A DNA stretch of 21,636 nucleotides from JAZDLO01 sp043801935 (GTDB lineage Bacteria > Actinomycetota > Thermoleophilia > RBG-16-64-13), in the NCBI GenBank assembly GCA_043801935.1, contig JAZDLO010000245.1, positions 1-21,636 on the forward strand, written 5' to 3'. Within the stretch, counting starts at the first letter, position 1; each line of letters opens with the position of its first letter. The position numbers were made by a program, and so were the translations under genes. Positions 1 through 5,372 of this stretch are shown one piece after another. The notes under the pieces were generated by a model. The model worked only from the letters and a program-made list of their open reading frames with translations. It was not told the DNA's origin and did no database searches.

Positions 1-85
1 GGTGTATGTGCTGGATGTTGGTCGTCTTGCCACAGAGTCCACACCCGTAGTAGACGATCTTGTAGTTGATCTCACGCGCCGCCAT
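1..85 (-). CDS. mglA: MglA-like small Ras-type GTPase (5' end only, cut by window edge)
   Basis: Only the first 28 codons are inside the window; the gene continues beyond position 1. The translation begins MAAREINYKIVYYG and runs directly into a P-loop, GCGLCGKTT, which fits the GxxxxGK[ST] nucleotide-binding motif. The first beta strand followed by GxGLCGKTTN is typical of bacterial MglA/Gtr1-type GTPases, which act at cell poles to control type IV pili and motility. The gene lies 34 nt downstream of a roadblock/LC7 protein on the same strand, the usual MglB-MglA partnership. The residue after the first loop glycine is Cys, where Pro is common in MglA. The fragment is too short to check switch regions. 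Confidence rests on the P-loop plus the neighbour. Confidence 0.8.
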   Translation of the reverse strand, partial: MAAREINYKIVYYGCGLCGKTTNIQHIH

Positions 86-119
86 GTTGATTAAGGCCAC
101 TTCTCGCCCCTTGCAGGAG

Positions 120-614
120 TCATTCCTCGCTTTCGGCGAGCAAGCCGTCTATAGCTTCGCTCGCCTCTCGCGAGTACTCTCCATCGAGGATCCCAGAGTT
201 CTCAACACTATCTTCGGCAGGTTCGAAAACTGGCTTAAGCACCTCCAATGCCCGATTCGTATAAAGGCGAACCTTGCCTACCTGGGTCTCTCTGCCGAAA
301 GTAAGGAGTAGAAGTATCTGTTCGGTCACTTGGACAACGTGAAGGTTGGATTCCCTGCCCTCGTGGAATAGAAGAGTGAACTCGCGTTCGTTCAGTATCT
401 CAGCCAGTTGTCGGGTGGCCGCGAACGAACTGGCGGCCAACGCCGCGAGCGAGAGAGTGTCGGAATGGACGTCGGGGGGAGAGGTGGTGATAGGTTGCCC
501 GCTCGTAGAAACCAAAGCCACAAAAGCAGAACCGGATACCCGTCGCAGTCTGTCGAGAACACCGTCTACCAGCCGCATCTGCTCGTCACTGACGATCAGG
601 CCCCTGCGTGCCAC
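120..614 (-). CDS. Roadblock/LC7 domain protein, MglB-like GTPase regulator
   Basis: A 164-residue soluble protein. Residues about 10-115 have the alternating helix/strand pattern of roadblock/LC7 proteins: an N-terminal helix (DGVLDRLRR), a strand with small residues (AFVALVSTSGQPI), a helix rich in Ala and Ser, then two strands (FTLLFHEG and LHVVQVTEQILLLLTF). The C-terminal 35 residues are acidic and probably disordered. MglB-type proteins are GTPase-activating partners of MglA, and an MglA start lies 34 nt downstream. I chose the GTG at 612-614 because GGGAGG sits 5 nt upstream; the frame stays open to 833 but that would overlap gcvH on the other strand. The divergent 139-nt gap to gcvH probably holds promoters for both directions, but I see no convincing pair of boxes. 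Confidence 0.8.
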   Translation of the reverse strand: MARRGLIVSDEQMRLVDGVLDRLRRVSGSAFVALVSTSGQPITTSPPDVHSDTLSLAALAASSFAATRQLAEILNEREFTLLFHEGRESNLHVVQVTEQILLLLTFGRETQVGKVRLYTNRALEVLKPVFEPAEDSVENSGILDGEYSREASEAIDGLLAESEE

Positions 615-753
615 GAGCGACCTCCCGGTGGTCGGAGTTTCCCACCAGTGTATACAAAAGCCGACGGCCTTGCCGAAATGCAGGGTCCCACCGATCCTAA
701 AAACCGCTGTGCTATCATGACCGCCAGCCGATTGTGGCAGGAAAGGAGCGCAT

Positions 754-1137
754 GTGAACCCTAAGAGCCTCAAGTACCACAGGGAGCACGACTGGGCCCG
801 GGTAGAAGGTGACACCGCAGTCTTCGGTCTCACCGACTATGCCCAAGAGACACTCGGTGACATCGTTTACATCGAGCTCCCCGAGGTAGGCGCGGACGTC
901 ACCGCTGGGACGCCCTACGCGGAGGTGGAGTCGGTGAAGGCCGTCTCCGACGTGTATGCTCCGCTGAGCGGGTCGGTGGTCGAAGTGAACGACGAGGTCG
1001 TCGAAGCCCCTGAGTTGATCAACGAGAGCGCGTTCGATACCGGCTGGCTCGTCAAGGTGCGCTTGAGCGAGCCTGGGGAGCTCGATGACCTCATGACCGC
1101 CGAGGAGTATGAAGAGCTACTCGCTGAGGAAGAATAG
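754..1137 (+). CDS. gcvH: Glycine cleavage system H protein
   Basis: GcvH carries the aminomethyl group between the P, T and L proteins of the glycine cleavage complex on a lipoyl-lysine. The 127-residue product has normal family length. It starts with the expected SLKYHREHDW segment, followed by GLTDYAQETLGDIVYIELPE. The lipoylation site is Lys62 in the ESVKAVSDVYAP motif. It ends in the usual helix (LMTAEEYEELL). The GTG start at 754 follows a good AGGAAAGGAG ribosome site at 739-748. No other glycine-cleavage gene is in the window. It is followed by an FHA and a MerR gene, as gcvH-garA-Rv1828 are in mycobacteria, but here a separate promoter and two extra small genes lie between them. Confidence 0.97.
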   Translation: MNPKSLKYHREHDWARVEGDTAVFGLTDYAQETLGDIVYIELPEVGADVTAGTPYAEVESVKAVSDVYAPLSGSVVEVNDEVVEAPELINESAFDTGWLVKVRLSEPGELDDLMTAEEYEELLAEEE

Positions 1138-1211
1138 AGATACTCAGGGGCCGGAGGCAACGTCCAGTCCCAGGTAGGAGGCACGGATCGAGGGCATATC
1201 TCTACCTTAGG

Positions 1212-1240
1212 TTGAAGGTTTTAGGTGCAACCGCTATAGT
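1212..1240 (+). promoter_or_regulatory. Promoter of the RsiG-like/FHA/MerR operon, probably giving a leaderless transcript
   Basis: A -35 box TTGAAG (1212-1217) and a -10 box TATAGT (1235-1240) are separated by exactly 17 nt, a near-consensus housekeeping sigma promoter. Transcription should begin near 1246-1248. The first in-frame GTG of the next gene is at 1247-1249, so the mRNA may start at its own initiation codon. No Shine-Dalgarno sequence precedes that GTG at a suitable distance, which fits leaderless translation, common in Actinobacteria. Confidence 0.65.
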
Positions 1241-1246
1241 GAAGGT

Positions 1247-1534
1247 GTGGATGGCGTGGAAGACACTTCTTTTGAACGCCTGGTCAACATCCAGTCGTAC
1301 AGCGATGAGGAGCTCAAGGAGCTCGGCCACCGACTGGCGGAGCAAGAAGCGGAGCTCTCCAAACGTAGACGTCTGCTCCACGGTGAGATCGACATCTTGA
1401 AGGCCGAGATGGTTCGGCGCCTTCGCGACAAGCACGGCGCCGGCCAGAGCTTAGTCAATGACGGAGATGTCGACGCCCTCAGCCAAATACTGAGCGGCCG
1501 TCCACCACGTGGCACCTCGGCAGGGGAGAAGTAG
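1247..1534 (+). CDS. RsiG-like small helical protein, putative c-di-GMP-dependent anti-sigma factor
   Basis: A 95-residue, mostly helical, charged protein. Residues 34-49 read E-x3-S-x2-R-x3-H-x3-D (E34, S38, R41, H45, D49). This is the c-di-GMP-binding signature E(X)3S(X)2R(X)3Q(X)3D of the actinobacterial anti-sigma factor RsiG, with His replacing Gln. Streptomyces RsiG has two such motifs on two helices; Rubrobacter-type RsiG has one and works as a homodimer. With a single motif, this protein resembles the latter. Known RsiG proteins restrain the sigma factor WhiG when bound to c-di-GMP; the target here is unknown. It is first in a four-gene operon with 6-8 nt gaps. The start at 1247 fits a leaderless transcript; GTG 1256, with AAGG eight bases upstream, is the alternative. 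Confidence 0.7.
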   Translation: MDGVEDTSFERLVNIQSYSDEELKELGHRLAEQEAELSKRRRLLHGEIDILKAEMVRRLRDKHGAGQSLVNDGDVDALSQILSGRPPRGTSAGEK

Positions 1535-1540
1535 CCAGCC

Positions 1541-1837
1541 GTGACTGACGATGTAGAGCCGGTCGTTCGGGGTATCCAGAAGAGGTTTCGTGACCTTTCC
1601 GTCGATGTGCGCGAAGAGAGGGTCATCCGCTACATCGTCAAGCAACTACGGCTCGGGCGGGGTGTCGACGATATCATGGCCGACACGTACCTGGCCGACC
1701 ATACCAGTGATGCGACCCGTGCCAATATGCTGCAACATCCGGCCGTCCTCAAGGCCATCGAAGAGGAGATAAAGCAGCAGTTCGCCGACTACCGGTCGGT
1801 CACTGGCTCTGGGCGCGAAGACAACGTGTCCGACTAA
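1541..1837 (+). CDS. Unrecognised conserved-looking small protein, second gene of the RsiG-like operon
   Basis: A 98-residue soluble protein that I do not recognise. It has no signal peptide, membrane segment or Cys motif. Predicted mostly helical: an N-terminal helix with basic residues (VVRGIQKRFRDL), a middle helix (EERVIRYIVKQLRLG), a loop with Asp and Thr (DDIMADTYLADHTSDATR) and a C-terminal helix (HPAVLKAIEEEIKQQF). The GTG start at 1541 has GGGGAGAAG about 9 nt upstream, overlapping the end of the RsiG-like gene, and the stop lies 7 nt before the FHA gene. Coding is supported by the ribosome site, the tight packing and the lack of a competing frame. The position suggests a partner or modulator of the RsiG-like protein, but that is inference. 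Confidence 0.75.
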   Translation: MTDDVEPVVRGIQKRFRDLSVDVREERVIRYIVKQLRLGRGVDDIMADTYLADHTSDATRANMLQHPAVLKAIEEEIKQQFADYRSVTGSGREDNVSD

Positions 1838-1844
1838 GGGTCAG

Positions 1845-2327
1845 ATGGCTGCAGTGAACAATTGCCCCACATGCAGTTTTGAGAATACGGAGGACTCCAA
1901 TTTCTGCCGTCGCTGTGGCAGTCGCTTGGCACCGACGGACCTCACCGAGACCACGATCATCTACGCGCTCGGTGAGCGGGAGGAGGCTGAGGGCGACTTC
2001 CTGGAGCGCACGAGCCCTCGTGAAGGGCCCGTGCTCCTCATACGCACAGGGGGAGGGAGAGAGGGGGAGACCCTCGCGTTGCACAGCGATGTCGTCACTA
2101 TCGGTCGGAGCCCCCATAGCGACCTGTTTCTCGACGACGTGACGGTCTCGCGGCATCATGCGCGCGTCATACGGGACGAGAGCGGCTATCTGGTAGAAGA
2201 CCTCAACAGTCTCAACGGCACCTACGTCAATCGCAAGCGCATAGAGCGGCACCGGCTTTTCGATGACGACGAGCTGCAGATAGGCAAATTCAAACTGGCC
2301 TTTCTCGAACCGAACGGCGGCATGTAG
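1845..2327 (+). CDS. garA: GarA/OdhI-like FHA protein with an N-terminal zinc ribbon
   Basis: A 160-residue signalling protein. Residues 7-24 form a zinc ribbon (CPTC and CRRC; C7, C10, C21, C24). A linker carries TETT at 34-37, matching the ETT motif phosphorylated by Ser/Thr kinases in mycobacterial GarA. Residues about 62-155 are an FHA domain with the phosphothreonine-binding core: GRSPHSD, DDVTVSRHHA and LNSLNGTYVN, then LQIGKFKLAFLEP as in GarA. GarA and OdhI bind 2-oxoglutarate dehydrogenase and glutamate enzymes and are switched off when their own phosphothreonine folds onto the FHA domain. The zinc ribbon is not part of mycobacterial GarA. The ATG at 1845 is 7 nt after the preceding stop; the order gcvH-garA-MerR supports orthology. 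Confidence 0.88.
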   Translation: MAAVNNCPTCSFENTEDSNFCRRCGSRLAPTDLTETTIIYALGEREEAEGDFLERTSPREGPVLLIRTGGGREGETLALHSDVVTIGRSPHSDLFLDDVTVSRHHARVIRDESGYLVEDLNSLNGTYVNRKRIERHRLFDDDELQIGKFKLAFLEPNGGM

Positions 2328-2335
2328 ACAGACCC

Positions 2336-3076
2336 ATGAAAGAACCTGAGAGAGCCACTGGACATGATGGCCGCGAGGGGCCGACCGGGAGGTCCGGTCG
2401 GCTACTGACTATCGGCCAGGTCGTCGAGCAGTTGCGGGCGGATTTTGCCGATCTCAGCATCACCAAGGTCCGGTATCTCGAGGATCGCGGGCTGCTCTCG
2501 CCGGTCAGGACCCCTGGCCGCTATCGCAAGTACAGCGGGTCTGACGTCAGGCGGCTCCGCACGATCTTGACACTTCAGCGTGACGAATACCTGCCCCTCG
2601 ACGTTATCCGCCAACGCGTGGACCGAGGAACGGGCACCGTTCTCGGCCAGCCTCTTGCCTCTGCCGCTACGCCGCTTCACACCAGTGCCGCGCTCAAGCG
2701 AGAGGAGCTCGTCTACACGTGGGGAGAGGCTTGCGAGGCGGCCGGGGTGGATGATCAGTTCCTCCGCATGCTCGTCGAGTATCGGCTTATCGATCGGCCT
2801 CCGCAAGCCGGGACCGCCCTGACGGAGAGCGACCTGGAGGTCGCCCGGATCTGTCACCTCCTGTCCCGGTTCGGCGTCGAGCCGCGTAACCTAAGGCTCC
2901 TCAGTTCCTCGGTGGAAAGGGAGGCCTCGCTGCTCGAACAGGTGGCCACTCCATCCTTGCGCTCCACCCATCCCGATAAGCGCGAATATGGGGAGAGGAT
3001 GCTGGAAGAACTGGGTTCTCTCCTCTCCAGACTGCTCCACCTGCTCCTTTACAAGGAATTGCGCAAGCTTCTCTGA
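2336..3076 (+). CDS. ftsR: MerR-family regulator, FtsR/Rv1828-like
   Basis: A 246-residue regulator. After a polar N-terminal tail of about 20 residues, residues 23-95 form a MerR-type winged helix-turn-helix: LTIGQVVEQLRADF, ITKVRYLEDRGLLSPVRTPGRYRKYSGSD (recognition helix and wing), then LRTILTLQRDEYLPLDVIRQRV. The C-terminal half lacks the Cys cluster of metal-sensing MerR proteins. Length, motif spacing and position after gcvH and a garA-type gene match mycobacterial Rv1828 and corynebacterial FtsR, an activator of ftsZ. The ATG at 2336 follows the FHA stop by 8 nt and has no strong Shine-Dalgarno sequence, so translation is probably coupled. It is last in the operon; a 139-nt gap separates it from apt. 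Confidence 0.85.
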   Translation: MKEPERATGHDGREGPTGRSGRLLTIGQVVEQLRADFADLSITKVRYLEDRGLLSPVRTPGRYRKYSGSDVRRLRTILTLQRDEYLPLDVIRQRVDRGTGTVLGQPLASAATPLHTSAALKREELVYTWGEACEAAGVDDQFLRMLVEYRLIDRPPQAGTALTESDLEVARICHLLSRFGVEPRNLRLLSSSVEREASLLEQVATPSLRSTHPDKREYGERMLEELGSLLSRLLHLLLYKELRKLL

Positions 3077-3164
3077 CCGGGGTCGGCGCACGGAGATCCG
3101 GCTGCGCCGCCGTCCCGAGACAGGCCCCGCGGCGTTTCCCTCCCAACCGTGTCACGTCGTACAA

Positions 3165-3192
3165 TGTCACCGGCCTGCGCACGCCGGTGACA
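3165..3192. promoter_or_regulatory. Perfect 10-bp inverted repeat in the apt upstream region
   Basis: TGTCACCGGC (3165-3174) and its exact complement GCCGGTGACA (3183-3192) flank an 8-nt spacer. A -10-like TACAAT (3160-3165) touches the left arm, but no good -35 box lies 16-18 nt upstream. The apt ribosome site starts 14 nt beyond the right arm. The element could be an operator overlapping the start of transcription, or a hairpin in the apt leader. No U-tract follows, so a terminator for the MerR operon is less likely. Confidence 0.55.
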
Positions 3193-3215
3193 CCGTCCTC
3201 GCACCAAGGAGAGAC

Positions 3216-3734
3216 ATGGAACTCGACAGCTTCATCCGCCATATCCCTGGTTTTCCCAAGGAAGGTATTCTGTTTCACGACATCATGCCCATGCTTCAGG
3301 ATGCGAAAGCTTTGCGCTATGCAGTCGACCGGTTGGCCGACTTTGGCAAAGGCCGGCAGATCGACCTGATTCTTGGCGCGGAAGCCCGGGGCTTCATATT
3401 AGGGGCTGCGCTGGCTTACGCTATGGGTGTAGGTTTCGCCGCAGCGCGCAAACCCGGAAAACTGCCGTGGAAAGTCGCCCGGTGCGAGTACGACCTCGAG
3501 TACGGGACCGACGTACTAGAAATGCACGCGGACGCCATCAAGCCGGGACAGAGGGTGCTCATCCATGACGACCTTCTGGCCACCGGAGGTACCGCGCACG
3601 CCAAGATCCAACTGGTGGAAGAAGCCGGAGGCATCGTGGCGGGCCTGGCGTTCATCATCGAGCTTACCGACCTGCACGGACGGGACCGGCTGCAGGGCTA
3701 CGACGTCTTCAGCCTTCTGCAGTACGACGTCTGA
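3216..3734 (+). CDS. apt: Adenine phosphoribosyltransferase
   Basis: Apt converts adenine and PRPP to AMP and pyrophosphate in cytosolic purine salvage. The 172-residue product has normal length and the family's landmarks in order: IPGFPKEGILFHDIMP near the N-terminus, GAEARGFILGAALAYAMGVGF, the RKPGKLPWK loop, YDLEYGTDVLEMH, the PRPP-binding loop VLIHDDLLATGGTA, then IELTDLHGR. The ATG at 3216 has a strong AAGGAGAG site at 3206-3213; the frame is open further upstream but that part overlaps the MerR gene and is not Apt-like. In many Actinobacteria apt sits next to relA; here it follows the MerR gene. It probably has its own promoter, with a perfect inverted repeat at 3165-3192. Confidence 0.97.
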   Translation: MELDSFIRHIPGFPKEGILFHDIMPMLQDAKALRYAVDRLADFGKGRQIDLILGAEARGFILGAALAYAMGVGFAAARKPGKLPWKVARCEYDLEYGTDVLEMHADAIKPGQRVLIHDDLLATGGTAHAKIQLVEEAGGIVAGLAFIIELTDLHGRDRLQGYDVFSLLQYDV

Positions 3735-3742
3735 GCCGACGC

Positions 3743-3761
3743 GGCCCCAGGGCCCGGGGCC
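3743..3761 (+). terminator. Possible apt terminator hairpin, no U-tract
   Basis: GGCCCC and GGGGCC form a 6-bp GC stem with a 7-nt loop, 9 nt after the apt stop codon. The downstream bases TAAGGCC do not form a U-tract, so this would be a non-canonical terminator if it works. Confidence 0.35.
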
Positions 3762-3862
3762 TAAGGCCTAAACATCCGTCCTGGGCGCCTGGGGAGGCCT
3801 GGGATGCCTCTACAGAGTAGCTCCGTCTGTCAGCTGAGGGCGATCATCAGTCGGTAGTTTAC

Positions 3863-3876
3863 ATAATGTACATTAT
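3863..3876. promoter_or_regulatory. Perfect 14-bp AT-rich palindrome, operator-like
   Basis: ATAATGTACATTAT is its own reverse complement, with no spacer. It lies in a locally AT-rich stretch of an otherwise GC-rich window, between the convergent ends of apt and pilC, and overlaps a TTTACA (3858-3863) that could act as a -35 box. Its form resembles a dimeric repressor site, but no gene start lies downstream on either strand within the gap. Confidence 0.4.
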
Positions 3877-3979
3877 CAGGCATTCAGATAAGGTGAGACA
3901 CGCACCGACGACGTGCAGCTGAATCGACGAGTGACCGGCTGACCCCCGGCCGTGCGGTCCGATTATGCGATCTTGACCA

Positions 3980-4005
3980 AGCCCGGGCCGGATGTGACCC
4001 GGGCT
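3980..4005 (-). terminator. GC hairpin after pilC, probable terminator without U-tract
   Basis: AGCCCGGG (3980-3987) pairs with CCCGGGCT (3998-4005) around a 10-nt loop, starting 11 nt beyond the pilC stop codon. On the minus strand the following bases are TTGGTCAAG, so there is no clear U-tract. The position suggests an end for the aroE-pilBTC transcript. Confidence 0.5.
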
Positions 4006-4016
4006 CGGTTGTGCTC

Positions 4017-5231
4017 CTACTTAACCAGGTTCATCATGTTGAACATGGGCAGGTACATGGAGATTACGATCATTCCCACGAGACCGCCCACGAACATCAT
4101 CATCACCGGTTCGATGATCGAGGTCAGTGACTTGACGGCCGCCTCCACCTCGTCCTCATAGAAGTCGGCGATCTTGTTGAGCATGGCGTCGAGCGCCCCG
4201 GTCTCTTCCCCGATGGAGATCATTTGCGTCACCATCGGAGGAAACACATCTACTCGGGAAAGCGGTCTGGCGATGGTTTCGCCGCCGCGCACACTCTCTT
4301 TGACATCCACCATGGAATCTTCGATGACCCAGTTACCCGAGGTCTTTCCGGTGATCTCTATGGCCTGCAGAATAGGCACGCCTGAGCCGACCAAGGTCGC
4401 CAGAGTGCGGCTGAAACGGGCCACAGCGATCTTCTGGATGACCGGTCCCAGCCTCATGGGCAGCTTCAGCTTGGCGCGGTCCCAGCCTCGCCGCCCTTGC
4501 TCCGTGTTCTTGAGTCGCACCAGGGCCCAGACCAGCAGGATGATCACCGGGAATATGATGAACCAGTAGCCTTTGAGCAGGTTGCTGATTCCCATCATCA
4601 TCCTGGTAAGACTGGGCAGTTGGCCCCCGAGATCTTTGTACATGCTGGCGAAGATGGGGATTATGAACAGAAGCATGCCGATCATCACCAGGATCGCGAA
4701 ACCGGCGATGAGGATCGGGTAGGTCATAGCGGCCTTGATCGACCGGCGAAGGCTATCGTCCTTCTCCAGCTGGGTGGCCAGCCGGTTCAGAGTCTGATCC
4801 AAGGCCCCGCCTGCCTCACCGGCCCGCACCATGGCAACATACAGTCGGTCGAAAGCGGCGGGGTGTTTGGCCATGGCATCCGACAGCGGCATCCCAGCCT
4901 CGACGTCTTCACGCACCGCTTTGATGATCTTGCTCAGTCGTGAGTTCTCGGTCTGCTCTTCAAGGATATACAGTGCCCGGAGCACGGCGAGACCGGCATT
5001 GATCATGGTCGCGAACTGGCGCGCGAACACCGCTTTGTCGCGCGCTTTGATCCGCTTCGAAGCCTCGAGCAACTCCCTGATGTCGGGCAGGCCCCGCTTT
5101 TCCTCCAACCGCAACACGGTGAAGCCCTTTCGCCGCAGTTCCGCAACCACCGCAGCCTTGGAGTCTCCCGCCAATTCGCCCGAGAACGGGCCGCCCCGGT
5201 CCCGCTTAGCTGTGTAGGTGAAGGTTCCCAC
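4017..5231 (-). CDS. pilC: Type IV pilus inner-membrane platform protein PilC
   Basis: PilC is the inner-membrane platform that PilB and PilT act upon during pilus extension and retraction. The 404-residue product has the standard layout: an N-terminal cytosolic segment starting with TFTYTAKRDRGGPFSGEL, a first T2SSF domain (about 65-190), a membrane span near 171-195, a second span near 221-240, a second T2SSF domain (about 260-385) with FSRTLATLVGSGVPILQAIEI, and a C-terminal span ending in SMYLPMFNMMNLV. The two repeats share the FARQFATMINAGL / FSRTLATLVGSGV pattern. The GTG start has GGAGGAG about 10 nt upstream. It is the last gene of aroE-pilB-pilT-pilC, 141 nt after pilT. Confidence 0.95.
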   Translation of the reverse strand: MGTFTYTAKRDRGGPFSGELAGDSKAAVVAELRRKGFTVLRLEEKRGLPDIRELLEASKRIKARDKAVFARQFATMINAGLAVLRALYILEEQTENSRLSKIIKAVREDVEAGMPLSDAMAKHPAAFDRLYVAMVRAGEAGGALDQTLNRLATQLEKDDSLRRSIKAAMTYPILIAGFAILVMIGMLLFIIPIFASMYKDLGGQLPSLTRMMMGISNLLKGYWFIIFPVIILLVWALVRLKNTEQGRRGWDRAKLKLPMRLGPVIQKIAVARFSRTLATLVGSGVPILQAIEITGKTSGNWVIEDSMVDVKESVRGGETIARPLSRVDVFPPMVTQMISIGEETGALDAMLNKIADFYEDEVEAAVKSLTSIIEPVMMMFVGGLVGMIVISMYLPMFNMMNLVK

Positions 5232-5353
5232 GTCTGCCTCGCTCCTCCATCGGTATTCCGGTCACTCTAAGTTCATCGTATAGCGACGCTTCGCTTCTTC
5301 TATCGGTCCGGAGCTGCAAATGCTGAAGTGCCGGTCATCCTTGTCCCCCCCAC

Positions 5354-5369
5354 TTCGCTTGTGAGCGAA
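5354..5369 (-). repeat. Small stem-loop between pilT and pilC
   Basis: TTCGCT and AGCGAA form a 6-bp stem with a 4-nt loop, 3 nt downstream of the pilT stop on the minus strand. It sits in a 141-nt spacer, the longest gap in this operon, and could slow RNA decay or lower the amount of pilC message relative to pilT. It has no U-tract. Confidence 0.35.
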
Positions 5370-5372
5370 TGC

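Larger units (their letters stand above)
3735..4016. other. Intergenic region between convergent apt and pilC
   Basis: No gene is visible in these 282 nt. Contents in order: a small GC hairpin just after apt (GGCCCC at 3743-3748 with GGGGCC at 3756-3761), a perfect AT-rich palindrome at 3863-3876, and a larger GC hairpin at 3980-4005 near the end of pilC. Base composition around 3855-3900 is clearly more AT-rich than the rest of the window. Confidence 0.6.

Noticed and set aside
615..753. Promoter boxes TATCAT (713-718) and, on the minus strand, TATACA (649-654)
   Set aside because: Neither has a plausible -35 box at 16-18 nt, so I did not list them as promoters even though the divergent gap must contain some.
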